Assembly (NCBI GenBank): GCA_040220895.1
Contig: JAVJVY010000020.1
Coordinates: 1-64,000, forward strand
From: UBA11591 sp040220895
Lineage (GTDB): Bacteria > Bacteroidota > Bacteroidia > Flavobacteriales_E > Vicingaceae
Reading direction: 5' to 3'
Length of the DNA: 64,000 nucleotides
This document shows, one piece after another, positions 26,255 to 36,230 of the stretch. The notes below the pieces were generated by a model. It searched no databases and was not told the DNA's origin. It saw only the letters and a list, made by a program, of their open reading frames with translations. Numbering within the stretch: position 1 is the stretch's first letter; every line of letters starts with the position of its first letter. The position numbers and the translations under genes were made by a program.

Positions 26255-27427
26255 ATGGAATTTTTACTCTATACAATCACACTTTCAGCTATCGCTGCGC
26301 TGTCTTATTTTCTAATCAAGCGAGAAAGAACATCTAAAAAGGCAGTTATTTTCGCCATGCTCATTGTCTTGTCTGTATTCCTTCTTTTTTTGGAATTAAT
26401 GCTGGGCGCTATTTATCGCCTTGAAAACGGATATTGGATTTCTTCACTGCAACGAAATTCGAATTCTGAAGTATTTGAGAGTGATCCTTACCTTGGTGTC
26501 AAGAACAAGGAAAACATCGATACCATTTTCAACCATATGCGGATAAGGCATAATTCCTTGGGTTACAGAGGTTCTGAATTGACAAATTCGCATTATAAAG
26601 TAGTGGCAATGGGTGGCTCGACAACCTACGGTGTAGGAGTTTCGAATGATGAAACCTGGACATACCTGTTGGATAGCTTATTGAGCGATGAATTCCAAGT
26701 AATCAACATGGGCACTCCGGGCCACACCACGGTTGAACATTTGGTCACCATGGCGCTTCACATGGATGAAATAAAACCCGATGTTGTACTATTGCACACC
26801 GGGCTCAATGACATGCGTGTTTGCAACACTTCTGCGCTTAAAAACGATTACGCCAAATTTCATGCACCTACGTTATACGGTGCCATGGGGCTGTGCTATT
26901 TGGAAAAGATCCCTAGAGTACACAGTCTTTATTTTCTCACTAAAACTCTGCAAAAGTTGGGATATTTTCCTGTATGTCCTTTCCATTCTATGAAGTCAGG
27001 ATCAACAGGTAAAAATGGGTTAGACAACAAGGCGCTGGAAATTTATAGCCGCAATCTTGACAAGCTCATCCATATTTGCGGTTATTATACCAAAAATATC
27101 ATTGTGATCCCCCAGATTCTTGTCGCCGAAAAAATCAATGCTGGTGACCTTAAATGGTGGATTCCATATTTAAAAACAAATGAATTGCCACAGGTATTGG
27201 ATGTCTACAATCGCAAGAGTAGGGAAGTGGCCTTACGAAATAAGGTGATGTTTTTAGATGAGATGCTGAACATGACCTGGACTGCAGATGAATTTTATGA
27301 CGCTGGACATTTTAATGCCGCGGGCAACTTGAAATTGGCACGTTTGATCGAGGCCAAGCTGTCAATTCAACATGACACAGGGCGCGGACTTGTCATCGAG
27401 GATGTCGCCCTTCCTTCCAATTTTTAA
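26255..27427 (+). CDS. Membrane-anchored SGNH/GDSL-type hydrolase
   Basis: This 390-residue protein has two N-terminal membrane segments (about 1-20 and 30-52) and an outward SGNH hydrolase domain. Block I is AMGGSTTYGVGV near 125 with the nucleophile Ser, block III is HTGLND near 185, and block V is DAGHFNAAGN near 350 with the catalytic Asp and His. Such domains deacylate or acylate sugars, lipids or polysaccharides in the envelope, and this layout resembles O-acetyl-ester-active proteins of exopolysaccharide loci. No polysaccharide genes are adjacent. Its last 35 bases overlap the convergent Ig-like protein gene, with both frames coding. Confidence 0.82.
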   Translation: MEFLLYTITLSAIAALSYFLIKRERTSKKAVIFAMLIVLSVFLLFLELMLGAIYRLENGYWISSLQRNSNSEVFESDPYLGVKNKENIDTIFNHMRIRHNSLGYRGSELTNSHYKVVAMGGSTTYGVGVSNDETWTYLLDSLLSDEFQVINMGTPGHTTVEHLVTMALHMDEIKPDVVLLHTGLNDMRVCNTSALKNDYAKFHAPTLYGAMGLCYLEKIPRVHSLYFLTKTLQKLGYFPVCPFHSMKSGSTGKNGLDNKALEIYSRNLDKLIHICGYYTKNIIVIPQILVAEKINAGDLKWWIPYLKTNELPQVLDVYNRKSREVALRNKVMFLDEMLNMTWTADEFYDAGHFNAAGNLKLARLIEAKLSIQHDTGRGLVIEDVALPSNF

Positions 27428-28022
27428 CCAATCGATTCCATCGTTTCGGGTTCAGTACGTCGTTCACCGGAATATGAGCGTTCTCGTATAGATAAGTGTA
27501 TTGGCCACCTGAATTCGCGCTTTCCCTGCGGTAATTATCTATGGAAGTATTTGGGTCTGTGCCACCTAAGGAGATTTTGGGATTCGCATTTGACATGGCC
27601 TTTGGATAATTATTATCGAAACCGAATTCTTCTGTAAAGGCCCTGTTAAATTCTTCAACACTTGGCCAGGAGGTAATAAGAACCGGATCTAGTTTAACAG
27701 TATCCAACGGCATACGTTCAATAATGGAATATGAATTACCACTCAGTGAGTCAGGTACCACATAAAGAGTGGATTTACTTCCGATAGCAGAAAATAAAAT
27801 GGTATCCGTTTTATGAACCTTCAGAGAAAATAGACCCAATTCATTCGATCTGGTTCCAGTACTCGAATTAGATATCAAAATGTTGGCAGAAGGTATGGGA
27901 ACCAAGCTATCCAACCTAAGAACGATACCCGAGAGGGTTATTTCACCCTCATCCACCTGACAAAACAAGGGGTGACTTAGCGTTAAAAGCGCAAAAAACA
28001 GGATAAAACCACAGCTCTTCAT
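27393..28022 (-). CDS. Secreted carboxypeptidase-regulatory-like (Ig-fold) protein
   Basis: This 209-residue protein has a signal peptide (about 1-21, ending FCQ) and one CarboxypepD_reg-like Ig domain: ITLSGIVLRLDSLVPIPSANI near 28 and STGTRSNELGLFSL near 55. Residues after 120 are Asn/Ser/Pro-rich with no recognised domain. It is the last gene of the SprB-like operon; its ATG overlaps the PorP/SprF stop by one base. Short proteins of this kind are common in Bacteroidota envelopes and are thought to be periplasmic or outer-membrane-attached. The final 35 bases also encode the end of the convergent SGNH hydrolase. Confidence 0.75.
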   Translation of the reverse strand: MKSCGFILFFALLTLSHPLFCQVDEGEITLSGIVLRLDSLVPIPSANILISNSSTGTRSNELGLFSLKVHKTDTILFSAIGSKSTLYVVPDSLSGNSYSIIERMPLDTVKLDPVLITSWPSVEEFNRAFTEEFGFDNNYPKAMSNANPKISLGGTDPNTSIDNYRRESANSGGQYTYLYENAHIPVNDVLNPKRWNRLVKNWKEGRHPR

Positions 28023-29014
28023 CAGAATTTAGGGCAGGGAATAATGAAGTTTCTTTTTCTTTTTTTCTTTTTCCTGACCCTGGTTGGCCATTCATAGACT
28101 ACACTTATTTCATGTGACCCATAAGTGTCGGTTATGCTCAAACCAGAAACGGTTATGTCGTAGCTGTAACCCACCCGCATTGCCTCACTTTTTAATCCTA
28201 TTAATAAAACCAGCGCATCCTTGTTGGATGTGCCGTCCTGGTTCTGCTTTATCAGCGGCATGCCTCGATACCACATTCCGAGAATGAGTGTTTTACGCTG
28301 GTAATAAGCACCTATATCCATTTGATCAAACTTTCCCGAAAACTTGTAGTTGAAGGCAGCGGTCAATGTTTTCTCGGGGTCACCTTTTTCAGATTCCTCC
28401 AGGTCAAAGCGATAGCCTCCGTGCAAGGTCCATTGTGTAGGTATTCGGCTTTCTTGCCCAAACACCAATGATTCATTTGGTCTATTCAAATGATCACCCG
28501 TCAGTCCACCCCAATAATTTGATCCATATACCAGTATTCCGGCCTTAAAATCACCAAAAGTCTTGCGCTGTTGAATGTCGGCTGTAGTTGCCCCTCCAGT
28601 TACAAATTGATCACCAAACACGTAATTATTGGCATTTGTGCTTCGAATCGCTAGTCCCCAGGAGATTCCTGCACTCACACTTAAATTTTCTTTGATCATA
28701 TAAGAATAAGACACCAATGGGCTGATACTGGTGTAGGCAAGTCCACCGCTGCCGGCCTGATCGTGAACAGCGATCATACCAATTCCCAGGTTATATCCCA
28801 TATTGTAATCGTAGGCCAGAGAAAATGAATTGAAGGCTTTTGGAACTCCTGCCCATTGATTGCGGTAATTAAATGCCAGGCGATGTACATCCGTATTTCC
28901 CGTGAAAGCAGGATTCAGGTAAACCTGATTTGCATAGAATTGAGAGAATTGGGGCGTTTGGGCATAGAGCCCCGAAACAATTAAAGAAACAAGGATGACG
29001 CAAATTCTTCTCAT
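28022..29014 (-). CDS. PorP/SprF family outer-membrane protein
   Basis: This 330-residue beta-barrel protein belongs to the PorP/SprF family. It has a signal peptide (1-18) followed directly by the family hallmark TPQFSQFYANQVYLNPAFTG at 20-39, with NYRNQWAG next. In gliding bacteria SprF is needed to export and anchor the SprB adhesin; each large type B T9SS adhesin often has its own SprF paralog. Here the adhesin gene lies two genes upstream in the same operon, so it is the likely partner. The C-terminus is very basic (RKKKKRKRN). The gene overlaps its upstream neighbour by four bases and its downstream neighbour by one. Confidence 0.93.
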   Translation of the reverse strand: MRRICVILVSLIVSGLYAQTPQFSQFYANQVYLNPAFTGNTDVHRLAFNYRNQWAGVPKAFNSFSLAYDYNMGYNLGIGMIAVHDQAGSGGLAYTSISPLVSYSYMIKENLSVSAGISWGLAIRSTNANNYVFGDQFVTGGATTADIQQRKTFGDFKAGILVYGSNYWGGLTGDHLNRPNESLVFGQESRIPTQWTLHGGYRFDLEESEKGDPEKTLTAAFNYKFSGKFDQMDIGAYYQRKTLILGMWYRGMPLIKQNQDGTSNKDALVLLIGLKSEAMRVGYSYDITVSGLSITDTYGSHEISVVYEWPTRVRKKKKRKRNFIIPCPKF

Positions 29015-30570
29015 GGTTGTTCCTTTTGCGTATTCAGCACATAATCCCTGCTTTTCTCTTTGACATTTGTTCCACCAACGTAAAACAAGGTATCACTGAC
29101 TTCTTCATATCCATCTGCACGTATGTCTAGTTCAAAATTAATATTAGGTGGAAGGATAATAATGTAATTACCGGTCAATTGGTTTGAGCGGTAAACACCT
29201 GTGGTGTTGCCTTCCTCATCTAACAAGCTTATTTCTGCCGTCAGGGGACTTCCATCTGTACTGCTAATATTTCCCTTTACAATTCGAAGACTCTCAAGGG
29301 AATTTTCAAACGATACCGCATAGATGTCTTGTCCACCAACGCCATCGTCCCTTTTAGATGAAAAGTAACCGCGCTTGCCATCCGAGGCAAGAACGAAGAA
29401 AATATCATTGCCGACCGTATTAACCGGGTAACCAAGGTTTTCAGGATTAGTCCAATATTCATCTCCAAGCGACGAACGGAAGATGTCAAAACCGCCCATG
29501 GTTTTGTTACCATTTGAGCTGAAATACAGGGTTTTTCCGTTTGGGTGAATAAAGGGAGCATCTTCATCAAAAGGGCTGTTAATGGTAGGACCCAGGTTCA
29601 TGGGTAAACTCCAGTTGTTGTTGCCTAATCGAACAATGCGGTATATATCCATTCCGCCTTCGCCACCGGGTCTGTCAGACGAAAAATAGATAATGCGCTC
29701 GTCTTGTGTGATGCTTGCACTTGCTTCCTGATATTCAGAGTTGATTCCCTCGGCTAACTTTTCTGGCTCGCTCCATCCATCTTTTTGTTCTCTTGAAATG
29801 TAAAGATCACCGGCTGTAAGCTCCTTATTGGTGCGATAGGTCAAGATTACATTTCCGTCTGAACTCAGGCCCACCGCTGCATCGTGGGTCGAAGAATTCA
29901 AAGGTTCACCGATATTAGAAGCCACTTGCCACTGGTCTTCTTTTTTCAAACTAACGTATATGTCTTCCAGGAATTCTCCATAGGGATCCTTTTTACCGCC
30001 TGTGCTGCCTTCGCGCCGGGATGTGAATACCATGATGCTCTCATCACCTGTTATAAGCGGACTATAGTCATCAAAAGTAGAATTAATGTTTTTACCTACG
30101 TTGTAAACTGTAGCCGACACCGGATTCAACATCATGTTTTCGGCACGTTCCGACATTTGAATCAACCGGTCTATTTCCAGCATATCGATCGACTTTTTGC
30201 CATCCAGGTTCTTAAAAGCCTGTAAGAGCGCCACTGATACGGTAAATTCCTCTATCCCATGATGGTAGCGTGCCAGGTAATAATATGCATCAGGAATCCC
30301 CAATTCCTTGGCGCGTGAAAAATATTCCTTTGATTCTTCAAACTGACCGAGTCCAAAAAAGCAAAGACCTATTTTTAAGTCCATTTCTTCACTGCTGCCG
30401 TATTTCTCGTAAAGGGGCAGGTATAGATCAAGGGCCGACTTGTAATCTGTAATCTCGAGGTAGATGTCGGCATCTTCCAGTTTAACCACATCCTTTCCCG
30501 ACCAACGCTCTTGTGCTGCAAGATTAACCCAGGCTAAAAGAAATAACAGCAATACTCGATTTTTCATCAT
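29011..30570 (-). CDS. TPR and PD40 beta-propeller protein, PorE-like but lacking OmpA domain
   Basis: This 519-residue secreted protein has a signal peptide (1-19), TPR-like helices at about 25-125 (LGQFEESKEYFSRAKELG near 73), and PD40/WD40-like propeller blades at about 155-415 (FTSRREGSTGG, YFSSDRPGGEGGMDIY, LYFSSNGNKTMGGFDIF, YFSSKRDDGVGGQDIY). A carboxypeptidase-regulatory-like fold runs from about 425 to 500. This order is that of the T9SS component PorE, but the C-terminal OmpA peptidoglycan-binding domain is missing. Coupled by four-base overlaps between the SprB-like adhesin and PorP/SprF genes, it may be a periplasmic or surface partner in assembling that adhesin. Confidence 0.85.
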   Translation of the reverse strand: MMKNRVLLLFLLAWVNLAAQERWSGKDVVKLEDADIYLEITDYKSALDLYLPLYEKYGSSEEMDLKIGLCFFGLGQFEESKEYFSRAKELGIPDAYYYLARYHHGIEEFTVSVALLQAFKNLDGKKSIDMLEIDRLIQMSERAENMMLNPVSATVYNVGKNINSTFDDYSPLITGDESIMVFTSRREGSTGGKKDPYGEFLEDIYVSLKKEDQWQVASNIGEPLNSSTHDAAVGLSSDGNVILTYRTNKELTAGDLYISREQKDGWSEPEKLAEGINSEYQEASASITQDERIIYFSSDRPGGEGGMDIYRIVRLGNNNWSLPMNLGPTINSPFDEDAPFIHPNGKTLYFSSNGNKTMGGFDIFRSSLGDEYWTNPENLGYPVNTVGNDIFFVLASDGKRGYFSSKRDDGVGGQDIYAVSFENSLESLRIVKGNISSTDGSPLTAEISLLDEEGNTTGVYRSNQLTGNYIIILPPNINFELDIRADGYEEVSDTLFYVGGTNVKEKSRDYVLNTQKEQP

Positions 30571-33500
30571 CTGAACAAAGTAACGTCACCAAAGGCTTTT
30601 TCCTGCTGACCATTTTCCCAGGTCAGTTTGATTTTATAAACGTACACTTCCTGTGAGGATAATTTATTTCTGTAATACCCATCCCAACCAACGTAAATAC
30701 TAGTCGATTCAAAAATCAATTCTCCCCAGCGGTTAAAGATCTTCATTTCAAAATCGGTTACGGCTTCAGGATTCTTGGTGAAGGGGAAGAAGATGTGATT
30801 ACTAAGATCGCCTGAAATCCATTTTCCACCTGATGAACCGCCAGTGGCCGGGGTAAAGGCATTGGGGATTTCCAACCGGTAATACGGTTCTACTACAATT
30901 CCAGCCACTGCAGTGTCTGAACAATTCGCCTCATTGCTGGCTATCAATACAATCAAGTAAGCACCGGTGTCAGAAAAGAGGTGGGGGAATGTTTGAGAAG
31001 ATGTAGTAGAAAGTGTATCACCATCACCAAAAATCCAAAGATAGTTGTTTCCATTGCCCGTCGAATTGTTCTGAATACTGACTATCGGATTGCGTTCGTC
31101 TACAAGATTTGGAGTGGCAGTGAAGCTGGCTTGAGGTGAAGACGTTACCACAACTTTTGAAGGACCCTGAGCATTGTCACTTGTGCAGCCATCAGTACTT
31201 GTTAAGGTGAGTACAATATCATATACCCCTGCAGCATTGAACAAGTAGGAGGGTGAGGTATTGGAAGATCCATTACCATCACCAAAATTCCAGTTATAAG
31301 TCACATTCATCCCACTGTTCGAATTTTCACTGAAGCTTACAAGAAGAGGCTCGCAGCCCATGGCAATTGTGTCATCAAGATTCAAGGCAGGATTCGGGAA
31401 AACATTTATCAAAACACTATCGCTCAACGTATTCTGGCAAGGATCAGTGACTGTAAAAGTATAATAAGTAGCGGTATCAGGCTTTACATAATAAGTCCCG
31501 GGGCCGGTTTGACCTGAGCTCCAACGGTAGGTATAGTTCCCATAAGGACCTACATGCAGCGCAAAAATACTGGCAGAATCACCTTCACAAATGTCACCAG
31601 AAGTAGTCAGGTCCAAGACATCGTTTTCCAAGGTCCTGACCTCAATGTCAATCAATTGAGAGTCACTTTCGCAATTGTTATTGTCAACGGCTACTACTGA
31701 ATAGGTCGTGCTCACCGCCGGGGCAACAGTTCCGCTCGGTCCGGTTGTTCCGAAAAAAGGTGTCCAGTTGTATATGTATGGCGTGAATCCCCCTATGGCC
31801 GTGGCAGAAAGGCCAACGGGCTGAAGGGCACATATGGTATCTCCCGCACTCACAGACACTACAATTTCATCGGGTTGACCAACATAAATGGTGTCAGTTA
31901 TTTCGCAGGCATTATTGTCTCTAACCAGAACGATGTAAGTGCCAGTGTCCAATGAGGTAGCGGTATCGTTCAGCTGAAAATTCCCGGGGCTGATTTCCCA
32001 AAAATAGGCATATGGAGGTGAGCCACCGCCTGCCAGCGCCACAGCCATGCCACTTGCTTGGTCAAAACACTTAGTATCAAAAGCCTGGGCATTGACGTAA
32101 AGGGAATCGGGTTCTCCTATGCTCAGTGTTGTATCGAAGGTGCACAAATTGGTGTCGGTCACCGTTACGGTGTAAGTTCCTATGGTCAAACTGTCGGCCG
32201 TGTTTCCGACGGTAACTGGCAAAGTATTCCAGGTATAAGAATAAGGAGCATTTCCACCTAATCCATTTACAACGATCTTTCCATCATACCCGCCCTTACA
32301 ACTAACCGGTTTGATTAAGCCAATACCGATGCTCATCTTCTGAGGGCTTCCTATACTTATGAAGTCACTGGTGGTGCAACCATTTGAATCTGTAATTGTC
32401 ACGTTATACACCCCTTCCTTAAGACCAAAGGCCGAATCATTCACCTGGCTACCGGCAGTTGAATCCCAAAGGAAGGTGTATGGCGCTGTACCGCCAAATG
32501 CCGCAGCTGCAGCTATGCCATTGCTATCGCCAAAACACCGAATGGCCGTTCCATTAAAACTAGATGCGATGAATACGGAATCTTCGAGTAGGTCTGGTTC
32601 GGTCACTGATACAAAATAGGTGGTGTCACAGCTGTTGGCATCCGATACGGTTACCGAATAAGTACCAGCAGGTAAATTCACGGCTGTATCATTAACTTGA
32701 TTTGAAGCGCCCGGACCCCAATTGTAGTTATAAGGAGCTGTGCCACCACTGGCACTGGCAATGGCCTCTCCGTCTGAACGCCCAAAACATGTTACACTTA
32801 TAGTGGACAAAGTAGCGGAAACAGGTTCAGCCGGGCCATCAATAAAAACGCTATCCGAAATCGAACATCCATTGGCATCAGTTACCACAACCGTGTAGTA
32901 ACCAGACGAAAGATCGATTGCCGTGTCTGAAATGTTTAAAAAGGCTGCGGAATCCCATTGCACAGAATAAGGGGGTGTTCCTCCCATTTTCGTGACAATT
33001 GCGCTGCCATCAGTGCCACCAAAGCAAGAAACCGGCACGGAATTCATAACAATGGTCAAAGGGGATGAAGGTTGACTGATGGTCACATTGGTATCGAAGG
33101 TGCAATTATTAAAATCAATAACGGTCACACCATAATTCCCAACTGAAAGATTCTTGGCCGTATCGCTTGTTTGCAGCCCTGCCAAAGTATCCCATTGATA
33201 TGTGTAAGGCCCGGTGCCTCCAATTCCGGCTATTACCGCGAAACCATCATTTCCTGCGAAACATTTGGCATCACTAACGTCAAGTATACTTCCTGAAAGG
33301 TCAAATGCTGGCTCAAATACATTTATGGCAGGTGAGGTGATGCAGTAGTTACTGTCGAACACCGTTACAAAATAAACGCCTGCTTTAAGGCCGATGGCCG
33401 TATCATTGGTCTGACCACCAGTATTTGCGCTCCATTGAAATCCATAAGGGGGTGTACCGCCAGAAACAACCACCGAAGCTGCTCCATTGCTGTCGCCGCG

Positions 33501-36155
33501 ACAAGAAACATCGCTTGATGCCGTTGCTAAGGTCAGGAGTGGTGGGGGCTCCGTTATTACCACAATCGTGTCAATGGTGCAGCCAAAGGAATCCACGACT
33601 TGAACCAGGTATGAACCCGCTTTAAGATTAACTGCCGAATCTCCTGTTTGAGGGCCAGCCAGTGTATCCCAGACTATAGTGTAACCCGGCTGCCCTCCGG
33701 TTATCGCTATTTTTGCACTACCATCGCTTCCATTATTACAACTCACGTCAATTTTCGTAAGGTTGAGCTGCAAAGCTGCACTGGCCGACAACACATTTAC
33801 ACTCACGCTGTCACTGCATGCTTTTGAATCTGTAACAACTACGTCATAGGTCCCTGCCGAAAGTGAAGATGCATACGCCGTGGTCTGATTACCTGTTCCT
33901 GCGTCCCACTGATAGGAGTAAGGAGGTGTTCCTCCAACTACATTTACTCCGGCCACTCCGTTGACATCGGCAAAACACTGGACGAATGAATCAACCGCAT
34001 TCAATGTGAGTGCCGTATCCGGCTCAATAATGGCGATGTTTGGAAAGGCAACGCAATTATTGGTATCTGTGACAATGACACCATAAGTGCCCGCGGGCAA
34101 GTTCACGGCCGTTTGAGTGGTTTGGTTTCCTGTGTTCGCGTCCCAATTATAAAAATAGGGAGGGCTTCCTCCCGAAGGTACAACAGTCGCCGAACCCGTG
34201 CTGTCTCCTTTACAATTAATATCGACAGTAGACAAGGTTAAGGTAATAGCGGTGCTCGGTTCCGTGATAATGACAGAGTCAATGGATATACATCCTTTTG
34301 AGTCTGTTATAGTCACCACATGTAAGCCAGCCGTCAGCATAAAGGCCGTATCTGTCAATTGAAGACCCGAAAGAGCTCCCCATTGATAGGTATATGGTGG
34401 GCTTCCGCCACTTACCTGAACCGCCGCCTCTCCATCGTTATTGCCATTACAACTGACATTAGAAACGTTGATCATCGTCAGAGAAAGTGCGGTAGGCTCG
34501 GTAACAACTACCGAATCCGTAACCTGGCAATTATTTACATCTGTAGTCGTCACAAAATGTGTTCCAACGGCTAAATTTGTGGCCGTATCGGTCATTTGCA
34601 ATCCCGAGTTGGCTCCCCAAAGGAAAGAGAAGGGTGCCGTGCCATTGCTCAGCACCGAAGCAATCGCTTTACCATCACTTCCGCCATTGCACGACACCGG
34701 AATACTGTCCATGGTCAACACCATTGCCAATGGATCGGACAGCGTTATGGAATCATAGGTGGTACAACCTGTAGAATCGGTTCCGGCAACAATGTAATTT
34801 CCGGCACAGAGCGAGTCTGCGGTTGCCGAAGTTTGAGTCAATGGATCATCCCAAGAGTAAGTGAACGGAGGAATTCCATTGATCACTGTCGCTGTGGCCC
34901 TACCATTGCAATCGCCAGGGCAAAGAGGATTGATAAGGGAATCTACAATGGCCCTCACACCGACAACATATATGCAATAAGAAAACACTTGAATTCCGTT
35001 AAATGGGCAATTATCGTCTCTTACCGTAACAGTAAAACAAAAAGGTTGACTTCTTATGTGAGAATTATTGGGTGTCCAGGAAAAGGTGCCAACAGGTCTT
35101 GCACCGGCAGTAAAATTGAACGTTGCTCCGGGAATGGCTTGATTCCAAGTCATTGTTACATTTTGAGTGGTGTCGGGGTCGAGGGTAAAAACACTAAAAC
35201 TTATGTTGGAATTTGCGCAGGCTTTCAAACTAAACTGGCTTGTACTATCGATTCCCGACACCAGGGGCAAACTATTTCCATTGGGGCATCCAATGATGCG
35301 CAATTGGATATCTCGCATTATACTCCCGACAAGAACACCGTTCCTGTATTCTTCGACTCTAATAGCAAGAATGGCAATCTGAGTGGAATCTGTTGGAAAC
35401 ATGCACAGGTCACCTGTACTTGGATCCAGGCTGATTGTGGGTGTGGAAGTAAGTGGATTGTATTTATTGAAACCGGCTTTGAAGCTAACGGTATCTCCCG
35501 CATTTACATTTGTTCTTGGGGTTACAAGAACGTATACCAGGGAGTCACCTTCAGGATCGACGGCGCCGTTGTTGAAGCAGTAATTCTGACTTGAACAAAC
35601 AAAAGGAACGGGATTGTTTGAAAAAACAGGCGAAGAATTGGAATTGAAATTATTGATTTTGGCTTCTACAAAAATGTTTTGATTCCCTGGGTTGAAAATG
35701 GTTGTGATCGAGTTATTTCTGCAGCAAATGTTATTACTGATGACCCAATCAGTGCATTGCGCGGGCAATACTATGAGGCGCTGATAAATGTATTCCTCTG
35801 AGCCGGGGAAGGTACCGCCGTTGCATTGAGTTACCAGACTGGCACAGACCGGAGTTGTTTCAGTTCCTGTGCCCACCCTGGGTAGGGTAATGTTAAAATT
35901 CTCATTACAGGATGCTGAACGAACCCTTAACGTGGCGTTATTGGGCGCAGCTACACCTGAGCAATCCCTATAAAAGGCAAGGCGTATTAAAAATGTATCC
36001 TGAGAAATCTGCTCATAGGTGAGATCCATTCCCATGGCATGAGTGGCAAAAGTCGTTTTCTGGAATAAAGCCAAGAACAGAATGGCCAGAAAAAGACCCA
36101 AGGCCGAAGTCTTCGAAATATTGTCAGTTAGAAATCGCATCAGGTTGATGATCAT
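30567..36155 (-). CDS. SprB-repeat adhesin with PKD domains and type B T9SS sorting domain
   Basis: This 1862-residue surface protein has an N-terminal signal (start at Met1 or Met6, cleavage near TTFA). Residues up to about 395 form a beta-rich region with many Cys. Thirteen SprB-type repeats of about 79 residues span about 400-1428, each with Cys-x-Gly...Gly...PPY.Y.W...AGTY.V.VTD...C. A degenerate fourteenth follows, then an Ig-like segment and two PKD domains (WNFGDGNGSS near 1640, WIFGDGDTLS near 1725). The type B sorting domain ends the protein (IPNAFTPATGG near 1770, IFNRWGELIFES, GDVTLFR). SprB-like proteins move along the cell surface in gliding or act as adhesins. It heads a four-gene operon that includes a PorP/SprF partner. 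Confidence 0.92.
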   Translation of the reverse strand: MIINLMRFLTDNISKTSALGLFLAILFLALFQKTTFATHAMGMDLTYEQISQDTFLIRLAFYRDCSGVAAPNNATLRVRSASCNENFNITLPRVGTGTETTPVCASLVTQCNGGTFPGSEEYIYQRLIVLPAQCTDWVISNNICCRNNSITTIFNPGNQNIFVEAKINNFNSNSSPVFSNNPVPFVCSSQNYCFNNGAVDPEGDSLVYVLVTPRTNVNAGDTVSFKAGFNKYNPLTSTPTISLDPSTGDLCMFPTDSTQIAILAIRVEEYRNGVLVGSIMRDIQLRIIGCPNGNSLPLVSGIDSTSQFSLKACANSNISFSVFTLDPDTTQNVTMTWNQAIPGATFNFTAGARPVGTFSWTPNNSHIRSQPFCFTVTVRDDNCPFNGIQVFSYCIYVVGVRAIVDSLINPLCPGDCNGRATATVINGIPPFTYSWDDPLTQTSATADSLCAGNYIVAGTDSTGCTTYDSITLSDPLAMVLTMDSIPVSCNGGSDGKAIASVLSNGTAPFSFLWGANSGLQMTDTATNLAVGTHFVTTTDVNNCQVTDSVVVTEPTALSLTMINVSNVSCNGNNDGEAAVQVSGGSPPYTYQWGALSGLQLTDTAFMLTAGLHVVTITDSKGCISIDSVIITEPSTAITLTLSTVDINCKGDSTGSATVVPSGGSPPYFYNWDANTGNQTTQTAVNLPAGTYGVIVTDTNNCVAFPNIAIIEPDTALTLNAVDSFVQCFADVNGVAGVNVVGGTPPYSYQWDAGTGNQTTAYASSLSAGTYDVVVTDSKACSDSVSVNVLSASAALQLNLTKIDVSCNNGSDGSAKIAITGGQPGYTIVWDTLAGPQTGDSAVNLKAGSYLVQVVDSFGCTIDTIVVITEPPPLLTLATASSDVSCRGDSNGAASVVVSGGTPPYGFQWSANTGGQTNDTAIGLKAGVYFVTVFDSNYCITSPAINVFEPAFDLSGSILDVSDAKCFAGNDGFAVIAGIGGTGPYTYQWDTLAGLQTSDTAKNLSVGNYGVTVIDFNNCTFDTNVTISQPSSPLTIVMNSVPVSCFGGTDGSAIVTKMGGTPPYSVQWDSAAFLNISDTAIDLSSGYYTVVVTDANGCSISDSVFIDGPAEPVSATLSTISVTCFGRSDGEAIASASGGTAPYNYNWGPGASNQVNDTAVNLPAGTYSVTVSDANSCDTTYFVSVTEPDLLEDSVFIASSFNGTAIRCFGDSNGIAAAAAFGGTAPYTFLWDSTAGSQVNDSAFGLKEGVYNVTITDSNGCTTSDFISIGSPQKMSIGIGLIKPVSCKGGYDGKIVVNGLGGNAPYSYTWNTLPVTVGNTADSLTIGTYTVTVTDTNLCTFDTTLSIGEPDSLYVNAQAFDTKCFDQASGMAVALAGGGSPPYAYFWEISPGNFQLNDTATSLDTGTYIVLVRDNNACEITDTIYVGQPDEIVVSVSAGDTICALQPVGLSATAIGGFTPYIYNWTPFFGTTGPSGTVAPAVSTTYSVVAVDNNNCESDSQLIDIEVRTLENDVLDLTTSGDICEGDSASIFALHVGPYGNYTYRWSSGQTGPGTYYVKPDTATYYTFTVTDPCQNTLSDSVLINVFPNPALNLDDTIAMGCEPLLVSFSENSNSGMNVTYNWNFGDGNGSSNTSPSYLFNAAGVYDIVLTLTSTDGCTSDNAQGPSKVVVTSSPQASFTATPNLVDERNPIVSIQNNSTGNGNNYLWIFGDGDTLSTTSSQTFPHLFSDTGAYLIVLIASNEANCSDTAVAGIVVEPYYRLEIPNAFTPATGGSSGGKWISGDLSNHIFFPFTKNPEAVTDFEMKIFNRWGELIFESTSIYVGWDGYYRNKLSSQEVYVYKIKLTWENGQQEKAFGDVTLFR
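31872..34958 (-). repeat. Thirteen tandem SprB repeats
   Basis: This coding repeat array lies inside the adhesin gene. Units average 237 bases (79 residues) and share the pattern SCxGxxDGxA, GGxPPYxYxW, AGTYxVxVTD and a final Cys. They diverge enough at the DNA level that no long exact repeats are apparent, so the array looks old. A fourteenth, degenerate unit lies on its 3' side. Confidence 0.85.
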
Positions 36156-36230
36156 TTTGTAATTTGTCGTGCTATTAAAGTATTACTATAGATATACTGC
36201 ATAAACACACTAATTGTTACAGTTTAAATC

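Noticed and set aside
31872..34958. CRISPR-like regular repeats
   Set aside because: Repeats are about 237 bases, encode SprB domains and are divergent; there are no short identical repeats with spacers.
34596..35594. 332-codon open frame antisense to the adhesin gene
   Set aside because: It is a shadow of the strongly supported SprB-like gene: no start context, odd composition (Arg/Cys/His/Ile-rich) and no recognisable motif.
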